Origin: Chlorobiota bacterium
GTDB taxonomy: Bacteria; Bacteroidota; Ignavibacteria; OLB7
Reading direction: 5' to 3'
Assembly (NCBI GenBank): GCA_028287785.1
Contig: JAQBOZ010000028.1
Span: 62,001 to 126,000 of the forward strand
Length of the DNA: 64,000 nt
This document shows, piece after piece, positions 54,543-61,328 of this stretch (position 1 is the stretch's first letter; every line of letters starts with the position of its first letter). The notes under the pieces are model-generated. The model was not told the DNA's origin. It did not search any database and worked only from the letters and a program-made list of their open reading frames with translations. A program made the translations under genes and the position numbers.

Positions 54543-55892
54543 CTAGGCGGGAACCTCGTTCCAGAGCACCTCACGCACCTTCTCCGGGCCTTCCTCCAGA
54601 GCTGACTCCACGGCATCCACGCCGATTCTGTCGAGCAGCGCGTCCTGCTCCCCCGCGCGGCGAAGCGCCTCGGCATACGGGATGATCGTGAAGGTGACCA
54701 TCGTATAGAGCGGAATCCAGCGCTCGGGGAACATCCCGTGCAGCCGCGCCTCGATCTTCTTCTTGCGGAGAAAATCGGGATCGACCACCTTCGAACGCAT
54801 CTCCAGGAAGTTTGCCACGGCAAGCCGCGCAATCGCGTCCGCGTTCGGCTTCCGCAGCTCGTGAAACCGCCGCATGATCATCCCCCAGTCCTCCGATTCC
54901 TCCGCCAGCAGCGAGTCCAGCACATGACAGTCCTCGAAGCAGCAGTTCATCCCCTGCCCGTAGAACGGAACAATGGCGTGCGCCGCGTCGCCGATCAGGA
55001 AGGCCCAGTCATCGACATGCCACGGGGAGCAGAAGACGGTGCCGAGCCGGGAGGTGGGGTTTGCGCGCCAGTCATCGAGAAGGGTCGGCATCATCGGAAC
55101 GGCGTCGGGGAAATGGGTCTTGAAGTAGGCGAGGATATCGTCATCGCCGGCGCCGATCGAGTCGAAGCCGTTCGGCCCCTCGTACGGCGCGAAGAGCGTG
55201 CAGGTGAAGGTGGCGTTGGGATTCGGCAGGGCGATCATCATGAAATCGTGCCGGGGCCAGATATGCAGGGCGTGGCGCTCCATCATGAAGGAGCCATCGG
55301 GGCCGGGGGGAATCTCCAGCTCCTTGTAGGCGTGGTCCAGCCACTCGGTGGCTGCCGTGAAGCCGGGCATCCCCTCCATCGACGCGCGGAGCGAGGAGTT
55401 TGCGCCATCGGCGGCGATCAGCAGATCGGCGACAAAACTCCGCTCGGCCCCCGTTTCATCGTCGCGCACGGTGACGGTGCGGGTGCCCAGATCAACGCCC
55501 GTGCAGCGGGCGCTGAAGTGGATGGTCACGTTCGGCTCGCGCTCCGCCCTGTCGAGCAGCAGCATATTCAGCCCGGCGCGGGAGACGGAGTTGATCGCCT
55601 GAGCCTCCGTGCCGTATGGCTGGAGGCTCAGGTTCCCCTCAAGATCGTGAATCATCCGTCCGGGCATCGCGATCGCGTCCGCCAGCACCTCCTGGTCGAT
55701 CCCCACGCCGGCCAGCGCGTGAAGCCCGCGCGTGGAAAGCGCCAGGTTGATCGATCGCCCGCCGCCGATATCGCGCACCCGCATATCGGGGCGGCGCTCG
55801 TAGAGATCCACGGCATGGCCGCGACGCGCCAGATAGATTGCAAGAAGCGGCCCGGTAAGCCCGGCGCCGAGAAGAGTGATATGTCGGGACAT
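54543..55892 (-). CDS. kmo: Kynurenine 3-monooxygenase
   Basis: FAD- and NADPH-dependent hydroxylase turning L-kynurenine into 3-hydroxykynurenine (tryptophan catabolism, quinolinate-NAD route). 449 residues. FAD site TLLGAGLTGPLLAIYLARRG, then GGGRSINLALSTRGLHAL (the kynurenine-monooxygenase fingerprint), IAADGANSSLRASM and FLIGDAAHAIVPFYGQGMN; the C-terminal half carries the membrane/aryl part (WIPLYTMVTFTIIPYAEA). Starts with TAATG, overlapping the HD gene stop by one base, so it is translationally coupled to it. The other kynurenine enzymes are outside the window. Confidence 0.93.
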   Translation of the reverse strand: MSRHITLLGAGLTGPLLAIYLARRGHAVDLYERRPDMRVRDIGGGRSINLALSTRGLHALAGVGIDQEVLADAIAMPGRMIHDLEGNLSLQPYGTEAQAINSVSRAGLNMLLLDRAEREPNVTIHFSARCTGVDLGTRTVTVRDDETGAERSFVADLLIAADGANSSLRASMEGMPGFTAATEWLDHAYKELEIPPGPDGSFMMERHALHIWPRHDFMMIALPNPNATFTCTLFAPYEGPNGFDSIGAGDDDILAYFKTHFPDAVPMMPTLLDDWRANPTSRLGTVFCSPWHVDDWAFLIGDAAHAIVPFYGQGMNCCFEDCHVLDSLLAEESEDWGMIMRRFHELRKPNADAIARLAVANFLEMRSKVVDPDFLRKKKIEARLHGMFPERWIPLYTMVTFTIIPYAEALRRAGEQDALLDRIGVDAVESALEEGPEKVREVLWNEVPA

Positions 55893-56575
55893 TATATGCT
55901 TCCGCTGTTGAGTTCGTGCTCTGAACCATCCTGTCGATCGGGCTCCCGCAACTCCGCCGCGATATTGGCGCGGGCCGCCCTCTCATACCGGGCAAACATA
56001 CTTCCGGTCCGATAAATTCGCTCACGCAGCAGAAATTTTTCAAGGATCTCCCCTCTCGCGGCGCGATACATTCCCTCCTCCACCCACCCATATTCATCGC
56101 GGATCGCGCGACTGTACTCGCGGTAACACTCCCCGGATGCCCCCAGGATCGCCAGATCGGCATCCAGGAAGAGGAGAGCATCGGCGTCATCGGCCGGGGC
56201 AGCGTGATCGTGGGTGGAGAGGATCAGCTCCGCGACGCGTTCCACAAGAGGCTCGGGAGCATCGAGACGATGGAGCGCATCGCGCGCATACAGGGCGCTT
56301 CGCTCCTCGTTGTCCCCGCGATGCGTATCGTAGACAACATCATGAAACCAGGCGGCGAACTCCAGCGCCTCCGGCTGGCTGATTTCCCCCCGATGCCGGT
56401 CCAGCTCCCGAAGCAGCGAATCGATATGAGCCATCGTGTGATAATGCCGCGCCGGCTCCGCGTAGGCGCCGGCAATCTCCCCCCAGACCGCGGCAATCGC
56501 ATCGCCCGGCGCGCCCAGGCGAACCCCATGCAACGTCCAGCGTTCGAACATCGTTACGTCGTTGGAATTATTCAT
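55892..56575 (-). CDS. HD-domain metal-dependent phosphohydrolase-like protein
   Basis: Predicted metal-dependent hydrolase of 227 residues. The ATG at 56575 has GGAG upstream. Metal motif: HYHTMAHIDSLL (first His), then LEFAAWFHDVVYDTHRGDNE (the HD pair), RVAELILSTHDHAAP and LLFLDADLAILG. This is the small 'predicted HD superfamily' group often annotated without known substrate. It is coupled to kmo through TAATG. Confidence 0.85.
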   Translation of the reverse strand: MNNSNDVTMFERWTLHGVRLGAPGDAIAAVWGEIAGAYAEPARHYHTMAHIDSLLRELDRHRGEISQPEALEFAAWFHDVVYDTHRGDNEERSALYARDALHRLDAPEPLVERVAELILSTHDHAAPADDADALLFLDADLAILGASGECYREYSRAIRDEYGWVEEGMYRAARGEILEKFLLRERIYRTGSMFARYERAARANIAAELREPDRQDGSEHELNSGSI

Positions 56576-56619
56576 ACCCAAAGGATCTCCATTTCCCGGC
56601 GGGCCGATCCGCCGATCAT

Positions 56620-56876
56620 GGTAATGACTCAGTTTGAATCCACTCTTCCGTCTGCTGGACAATCATCGAGCGGCAATCCCTTCTTCACTCTTCAAGCTCC
56701 ATCGGAGCGAACCATCCCCGCATCGATGAAGAATGGTACGCTCCGATGGAGCTTGAGAACATGCAAGACGTGGCATTGCTACAACCGGTACGCCCCGATG
56801 GGGCTGGAAGGAGAGATGCCGAATGCCATCCATGAGTCCAAACAGCATGAGCCTTATCCCAACCTGAGTCACTACC
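56620..56876. repeat. MITE-like element, copy 2, with target duplication
   Basis: Non-coding 257-bp element. Terminal inverted repeats GGTAATGACTCAGTTT (56620-56635) and AACCTGAGTCACTACC (56861-56876), 14 of 16 matching. It is flanked on both sides by GATCAT (56614-56619 and 56877-56882), a 6-bp target duplication. Inside is a perfect 16-bp inverted repeat: CAAGCTCCATCGGAGC (56693-56708) and GCTCCGATGGAGCTTG (56740-56755). It matches copy 1 (29-327) over about 120 bp, in the opposite orientation. It lies 44 nt past the ECF42 sigma stop and has no transposase. Confidence 0.8.
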
Positions 56877-56919
56877 GATCATTCTCCGCTGAACGTTTCA
56901 CCCGATTTCCGGATCAGCC

Positions 56920-58122
56920 CTACTGCACCTCGCGCGCAACCTCGGCCAGCCGCCGCTCCAGAAACCGGCGCTCCGCCTCGTTGGTCACCAGCGCCAGCGC
57001 CTCCCGGTACCCGGCGGCGGCTTCGACGAAACGGTTCAGGCGGCGCAACAGATCGGCGCGCACGGCGGGGAGGAGATGATATCCCGGCAGATCGATGGCA
57101 TCGAGCAGCACCAGCCCCTTCTCGCACCCCTCCGCCATCGCAATTGCAACAACGCGATTGAGCTCGATCACGGGTGAGGGCTGAAGCCGCGCCAGCATTC
57201 CGTACAGGGATGCGATCTGCGCCCAGTCGGTCTCCTCCACGGAGGCGGCCCGCGAGTGGAGCGCGGTAATCGCGGCCTGAATGGCGTACCTCCCCGGTGT
57301 CCCCCCACGCAGCGCCCGCTCCAGCAGCCCCAATCCCTCCGCGATCTTCCCATGATCCCACCGCGAACGGTCCTGATCCTCCAGCACCACGATGGCCCCC
57401 GTGTCATCGGTCCGGGTTGCGCGACGTGCATCGTTGAACAGCATCAGCGCCAGAAGCGCCCGCGCCTCCCGCTCGGCGGGGAGAAGCGCCACAAGCTCCC
57501 GACCCAGCCGGAGCGCCTCGACGCAGAGATCGGCGCGGACAAGGTCGCTGCCGAAGCTGGCGGCATAGCCCTCGTTGAAGACCAGATAGACCACCGCGAG
57601 CGCGGTATCGAGCCGTCCGGCAAGCTCCTCATCGGCCGGCACTTCGTAGGGGATGCGCGCCAGTCTGATCTTGGCTTTGGCGCGGACAAGCCGCTGCGCC
57701 AGCGTGGGCACCGGCACAAGAAACGCGCGCGCGATCTCCTCGGTGCTCAGCCCGCAGATAGTACGGAGCGTCAGTGCAACCTGTGCCTCGGGCGCGAGCG
57801 CCGGGTGGCAGCAGGTGAAGATCAGACGGAGCGAGTCGAGCGGGACGGGCGTATCTTCCTCGGGCATGATCGCGGCAGCCATATCCTCTCGTTTTCCCTC
57901 GGCCAGCACGCGACGGCGGATCTGATCGATCGCCTTGTTCCGTGCCGTCGTCATCAGCCAGGCCACCGGGTTCAGCGGCGGCCCCTTCTCCGGCCACTGT
58001 TCCAGCGCGGCGGCAAACGCCTCCTGCAATGAATCCTCCGCAAGCGTGATATCCCGGACCACGCGAATAAGGCTGGCGAGGATGCGACCGTATTCGCGAC
58101 GGTGAAGTTCGCCAAGGTTCAT
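56920..58122 (-). CDS. ECF42-type RNA polymerase sigma factor
   Basis: Sigma factor of 400 residues with a C-terminal extension, the ECF42 form (DUF6596). Region 2: LASLIRVVRDITLAEDSLQE, AWLMTTARNKAIDQIRRR. Region 4: LTLRTICGLSTEEIARAFLV then PTLAQRLVRAKAKIRLA. The extension (from about 180) has YLVFNEGYAAS, LALMLFNDARRATRTDD and TPR-like helices (NRFVEAAAGYREALALV), which in this group replaces an anti-sigma and controls activity. Start overlaps the YCII stop upstream (ATGA). With the three promoters at 59117-60963 this is probably a self-regulating unit. Confidence 0.92.
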   Translation of the reverse strand: MNLGELHRREYGRILASLIRVVRDITLAEDSLQEAFAAALEQWPEKGPPLNPVAWLMTTARNKAIDQIRRRVLAEGKREDMAAAIMPEEDTPVPLDSLRLIFTCCHPALAPEAQVALTLRTICGLSTEEIARAFLVPVPTLAQRLVRAKAKIRLARIPYEVPADEELAGRLDTALAVVYLVFNEGYAASFGSDLVRADLCVEALRLGRELVALLPAEREARALLALMLFNDARRATRTDDTGAIVVLEDQDRSRWDHGKIAEGLGLLERALRGGTPGRYAIQAAITALHSRAASVEETDWAQIASLYGMLARLQPSPVIELNRVVAIAMAEGCEKGLVLLDAIDLPGYHLLPAVRADLLRRLNRFVEAAAGYREALALVTNEAERRFLERRLAEVAREVQ

Positions 58123-58469
58123 TGCGGCATCACCGGCCGCACTTCCATGGAGAACCCGGCGCGAAGGGCCGGGAACCGCGCCGCGATGGCGATGGCCTCA
58201 TCCAGATTACTGCACTCGACCATCTGATAGCCTCCCAGCATTTCGCCGGCCTCGGCAAACGGGCCATCGGTGATCACCAACTGACCGTCCTTCCGGCGCA
58301 GAGTGGTTGCGGTGGAGGCCGGGTGGAGGCCCGCCATCCCGCGAAGATGGCCGCTCTTCACCAGCTCCTGCGCCCAGATATCGCGCGCGTCGTCCAGCCG
58401 CGCGGCCTCATCGCCCGGCAGTTCCTCCCAGAGCCTGTCATCTCCATATACCAGCAGCATGTATTGCAT
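58119..58469 (-). CDS. YCII/DGPF domain protein (1)
   Basis: Small cytoplasmic protein of 116 residues. MQYMLLVYGDDRLWEELPGD, then LVITDGPFAEAGEMLGGYQM with the DGPF motif, and FSMEVRPVMPQ. Proteins of this type sit next to ECF42 factors in many genomes and are proposed to act with them, the exact chemistry being unknown. It ends in the ATGA that starts the sigma gene, so it is coupled to it. Confidence 0.9.
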   Translation of the reverse strand: MQYMLLVYGDDRLWEELPGDEAARLDDARDIWAQELVKSGHLRGMAGLHPASTATTLRRKDGQLVITDGPFAEAGEMLGGYQMVECSNLDEAIAIAARFPALRAGFSMEVRPVMPQ

Positions 58470-58572
58470 GGAATCACCTTGTGTGCTGAAAACTCACTTG
58501 ATCGGCATGAGAACGGCCGTGCAATCGAACGGCCGGCCCACGCATGGACCGGCGCTCCGACTATCCCGGACA

Positions 58573-58644
58573 GCTATCACAATGATAGCCTTTCATGGAA
58601 CGGGCCGTTGAATTACTTCCAGTCCACGGACTGTTGGACAGTCC
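58573..58644. repeat. Two short perfect hairpins
   Basis: GCTATCA/TGATAGC (58573-58579 with 58583-58589) and GGACTGT/ACAGTCC (58628-58634 with 58638-58644), each 7 bp with a 3-nt loop. They lie between two YCII genes on the minus strand. The second is 32 nt past the stop of YCII (2); there is no T-run. Possibly RNA hairpins or operators. Confidence 0.5.
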
Positions 58645-58675
58645 GGGAAAGGCGGCCCCGACGCGCTTTCCGGTA

Positions 58676-59041
58676 TCAGCTCTTGGGGAAATCATCGTCC
58701 GGCCCCATGATCTGCCGGATCTCCCCCTGGCCGTCCCCCGCGACCGCGAAGAAGCGCCTGCTTACCTCGATTGCCTCCTCCTTCGAGCCCACCTCCACCA
58801 TCGCGAACCCGGCGATCACCTCCTTCGCCTCGGTGAACGGCCCGTCGGTTACGGCAAACTTTCCACCGGAGGATGTCACGTGGGCGCCTCCCATCGAGAC
58901 CGGCAGCAGCCCGCCGGTCGCCAGCAGCACGCCGTTGTTCGTCATCTCCTCGATCAGCTTCCCCATCTCGGCCATCATCTCCATGCTGGGAGGAACCCCG
59001 GCCAGCTCCGGAGCCGGTGTGGAAATCATCAGAAATTTCAT
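58676..59041 (-). CDS. YCII/DGPF domain protein (2)
   Basis: Protein of 121 residues. MKFLMISTPAPELAGVPPSM, LIEEMTNNGVLLATGGLLPV, and FAVTDGPFTEAKEVIAGFAM with the DGPF motif. It is directly preceded (76-107 nt) by the promoter box at 59117-59148 and followed by YCII (1) and the sigma factor, so this is the promoter nearest to the sigma gene. Confidence 0.9.
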   Translation of the reverse strand: MKFLMISTPAPELAGVPPSMEMMAEMGKLIEEMTNNGVLLATGGLLPVSMGGAHVTSSGGKFAVTDGPFTEAKEVIAGFAMVEVGSKEEAIEVSRRFFAVAGDGQGEIRQIMGPDDDFPKS

Positions 59042-59116
59042 CGCACGCTCTTGTCGTTTGTTTTGAATGAAGTCGGCATCGCGCGGGCGGATCTGCCCGG
59101 CACCCGCCCGTTGTAC

Positions 59117-59148
59117 TCTATGTCGAACGGGGCTCGGCGAAATCGACA
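59117..59148 (-). promoter_or_regulatory. ECF42-type promoter, copy A
   Basis: On the minus strand TGTCGA (59143-59148) is followed after exactly 17 nt by CGACA (59121-59125). The same boxes with the same spacing occur at 60803-60830 and 60936-60963. TGTCGA in the -35 region and CGA in the -10 region are the known ECF42 preference. 76 nt upstream of the YCII (2) start. Confidence 0.8.
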
Positions 59149-59182
59149 GGGTTGAATGATTTCTTCTTCTCCGGCGCGCCGC

Positions 59183-59695
59183 TCAGCCTGCGGCACTCCC
59201 TTCCCGCAGTTCGGCGATGGCCTTGTCGATGCGCCGCCGCCGCGTCTCGGCCGTTTTGGCGCCATCGACCAAAAGCACGTATCGGAGCCTGTTGCTGTAG
59301 GAAAGGCCATCGAACCGCTTCCTGGCGTCCGCGTCGCGATCGAGCGCATCCGAAAAGTCGGACGGAACCATCACTTCGCGCGGCGTGGTATCGAGTTCCA
59401 GATCGATCTCCAGGTCATCACCGGCGGCAACCCCGGCTCCCGCCCGATGCTCCGCGCTTACGCCGAGCATGAAGACTCCCCCCATCACCGCCACCGTGCT
59501 GCGGTAGGTGTAGCCGTTGATCGTTACGCGAACCGGCGGCCGCTTCCCCTTTCCAAGGCTCGCGACAACTTCCTCCGGAACCTGAATGCCCGTCGCGGTC
59601 TTCCCCTCCCGCCGGAGCGTGGCGCGAAACCTCACATGACCGGGAGCTTCGCCGCCACCGGAGCCGGCGCCCCCCTCCGATGCCGATTTTTTCAT
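59183..59695 (-). CDS. YdeI/DUF1905-like protein
   Basis: Protein of 170 residues. The ATG at 59695 follows GAGG. N-terminal half of DUF1905 type: HVRFRATLRREGKTATGIQV, then EVVASLGKGKRPPVRVTING; later VPSDFSDALDRDADARKRFD and LSYSNRLRYVLLVDGAKTAE (the YdeI/OmpD-associated C-terminal domain), followed by RRRRIDKAIAELREG. Function unknown; relatives accompany stress or ECF-linked gene sets. Part of the ECF42 locus, downstream of DoxX. Confidence 0.82.
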   Translation of the reverse strand: MKKSASEGGAGSGGGEAPGHVRFRATLRREGKTATGIQVPEEVVASLGKGKRPPVRVTINGYTYRSTVAVMGGVFMLGVSAEHRAGAGVAAGDDLEIDLELDTTPREVMVPSDFSDALDRDADARKRFDGLSYSNRLRYVLLVDGAKTAETRRRRIDKAIAELREGSAAG

Positions 59696-59726
59696 CCGAT
59701 ATTCCTCGCGATAATAAACGGTCAGG

Positions 59727-60131
59727 TCAGCGCCTCGTCGCCAGAAGCAGGCGGAGCCGGCCATCGCTCAGATATAATCCTCCCCAGATCAGCAGGCCGA
59801 AATAGATCGGGAAGAGCGTGTGGCTGAAGAGCGGAGCGTCCATGCGGGCGTGCGTGGCAACAGCGCCTCCGAGATAGCCCGTCAGCAGGATGGCGCCGAG
59901 AACCGATGTGCGCGGAACCGCATAGAACACCAGACAGACAAGCTGCACGATCCCAAGCGCCACCACAATGCTCGCGGGATACCCAAGCTGCATGGTCCCC
60001 TCCACCGATGGAGCTGTCTTCAGCACCTTCATGCCGGCATCGAGAAGAAAGAACAGTATGACGATGCCGCTGATGATGCGTCCGGCCCAGAGCTTCTTCG
60101 ATCCCGGAACATTCTGAATATCCGATCCCAT
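59727..60131 (-). CDS. DoxX-like membrane protein
   Basis: Inner-membrane protein of 134 residues from the ATG at 60131 (GAGG upstream). Four hydrophobic helices: WAGRIISGIVILFFLLDAGM, YPASIVVALGIVQLVCLVFY, SVLGAILLTGYLGGAVATHA and LFPIYFGLLIWGGLYL, with the family pattern KVLKTAPSVEGTMQLGYP. DoxX-like proteins often accompany ECF42/YCII sets and redox stress genes. Role here unknown. Confidence 0.85.
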   Translation of the reverse strand: MGSDIQNVPGSKKLWAGRIISGIVILFFLLDAGMKVLKTAPSVEGTMQLGYPASIVVALGIVQLVCLVFYAVPRTSVLGAILLTGYLGGAVATHARMDAPLFSHTLFPIYFGLLIWGGLYLSDGRLRLLLATRR

Positions 60132-60314
60132 GTGTCTGCCTCTTTGATTTTCAATGGAACATTGTTCAAGTCGCGGATGGGAGATGCCGACCATTCACAG
60201 CGTCCGGCGTACATGTGCGCGCATCGTGCCGACGGTCCGCCGGGGGCCCCGGTTACGGGGCACCCGGCCCTGGTCATATCGCCGGCGCCATGACACCGCG
60301 GCGAAGTCGCTCGA

Positions 60315-60743
60315 TTATTGATAGTTCGCCGTCGACTGCGCGCGCAACCGCTCCTCCTGCGCCCTGAGTTCCGGCGTCAGCTCCGCGCCGAAATCATCGG
60401 CCTCGAACACCTGCCGAATCTCGATCTCGCTTTCGGAATCACCAGAGACGGGGCAACGCTTCACCAGCTCGATCGCCTCCTCCATCGATTTCACCTTCCA
60501 GATCCAGAAGCCCGCGATCAGCTCCTTCGCCTCGGTAAACGGCCCGTCGATCACGGTTCTGGTCGCTCCCGAGAATCTGACGCGCGCCCCTTTCGAGCTG
60601 GCCTGGAGCCCTTCGCCCGCGATCATGACGCCGGAATCGACCAGCTCCTGATTGAACGCCATCATATCCGTGAGAAGCTTCTCGCTTGGAAGAACGCCAG
60701 CTTCACTGTTCTTGTCCGCCTTGATGATCACCATGACTCGCAT
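60315..60743 (-). CDS. YCII/DGPF domain protein (3)
   Basis: Protein of 142 residues. MRVMVIIKADKNSEAGVLPS, QELVDSGVMIAGEGLQASSK, and RTVIDGPFTEAKELIAGFWI with the DGPF motif, then an extended acidic C-terminus (VFEADDFGAELTPELRAQ). It is the first gene of the ECF42 unit, with two promoter boxes (60803-60830 and 60936-60963) before it. Confidence 0.9.
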   Translation of the reverse strand: MRVMVIIKADKNSEAGVLPSEKLLTDMMAFNQELVDSGVMIAGEGLQASSKGARVRFSGATRTVIDGPFTEAKELIAGFWIWKVKSMEEAIELVKRCPVSGDSESEIEIRQVFEADDFGAELTPELRAQEERLRAQSTANYQ

Positions 60744-60802
60744 TGTCGTATCTCCGTTTGGTTTCAGGTTGGAAAATGGGCTTGAACCCTTGTTCTACTC
60801 CA

Positions 60803-60830
60803 TGTCGAACCGGGGGGCATGAAATCGACA
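60803..60830 (-). promoter_or_regulatory. ECF42-type promoter, copy B
   Basis: TGTCGA (60825-60830) and CGACA (60803-60807) on the minus strand, 17 nt apart. 60 nt upstream of YCII (3). The sequence around it repeats copy C: both have TTTCGGCC-free but similar GAAATCGACA on the plus strand and the CTCCATGTCGAACCGG block. Confidence 0.8.
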
Positions 60831-60935
60831 GGGGCGAAAAACTTTTTTTCGCGGGCCGCCGCCGTCTCCCGGAATGCCAATGAACGCGGGGTTTTCGACG
60901 AAACCCGGCTGGGCGCAATCCCCTGCTTTACTCCA

Positions 60936-60963
60936 TGTCGAACCGGACAACGCGAAATCGACA
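60936..60963 (-). promoter_or_regulatory. ECF42-type promoter, copy C
   Basis: TGTCGA (60958-60963) and CGACA (60936-60940) on the minus strand, 17 nt apart. It is about 130 bp upstream of copy B, so YCII (3) would have two tandem starts. A plus-strand shared block CTCCATGTCGAACCGG covers the -10 side of both B and C. Confidence 0.75.
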
Positions 60964-61264
60964 ATGGCCGGAAATTTTTTTCGGGTTGTTCTCAGCGTCC
61001 CGGACGGGGTGCCGAACAGCGGAGGGCGGGGAGGCAGCGTCCAACAGCCATGCCCGCAAGGGGATATCGCGCATCATCCTCAGCCGCGGGCAAACATACT
61101 GACCGGCCTGATAACTCCGACCGGTCCATCCCTTCAATTTCCCGTGATCCGTAGTGGCGCGCTTCCGCCGGATGCGCCCCGCAGCCCTTCGGGTCTTCGC
61201 GGCCAGCTCACGATGACAATGGCGAGGGCATTCGTGCATGGGGCTCAGGTAAGTCAGTACCAGC

Positions 61265-61300
61265 AAAAAGGGGACGGGGAGCTCTGTGCTCCCCGTCCCC
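61265..61300 (-). terminator. Intrinsic terminator of the 3'-end T9SS gene
   Basis: Stem GGGGACGGGGAGC/GCTCCCCGTCCCC (13 bp) with a 5-nt loop and T5 on the minus strand, about 28 nt past the stop of the gene at 61329. Confidence 0.88.
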
Positions 61301-61328
61301 GTACATCACGTCCATCCGGTTGCCGGTG

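Larger units (their letters stand above)
60744..61264. other. Intergenic regulatory region of the ECF42 locus
   Basis: Holds promoter copies B and C. Upstream of them, to the terminator at 61265, I see no gene; short open frames on both strands arise from the two repeated promoter units (about 130 bp apart) and are rejected. Confidence 0.55.

Noticed and set aside
60703-60964. Short overlapping open frames over the repeated promoter block
   Set aside because: They arise from the two copies of the promoter repeat, and the composition is non-coding.
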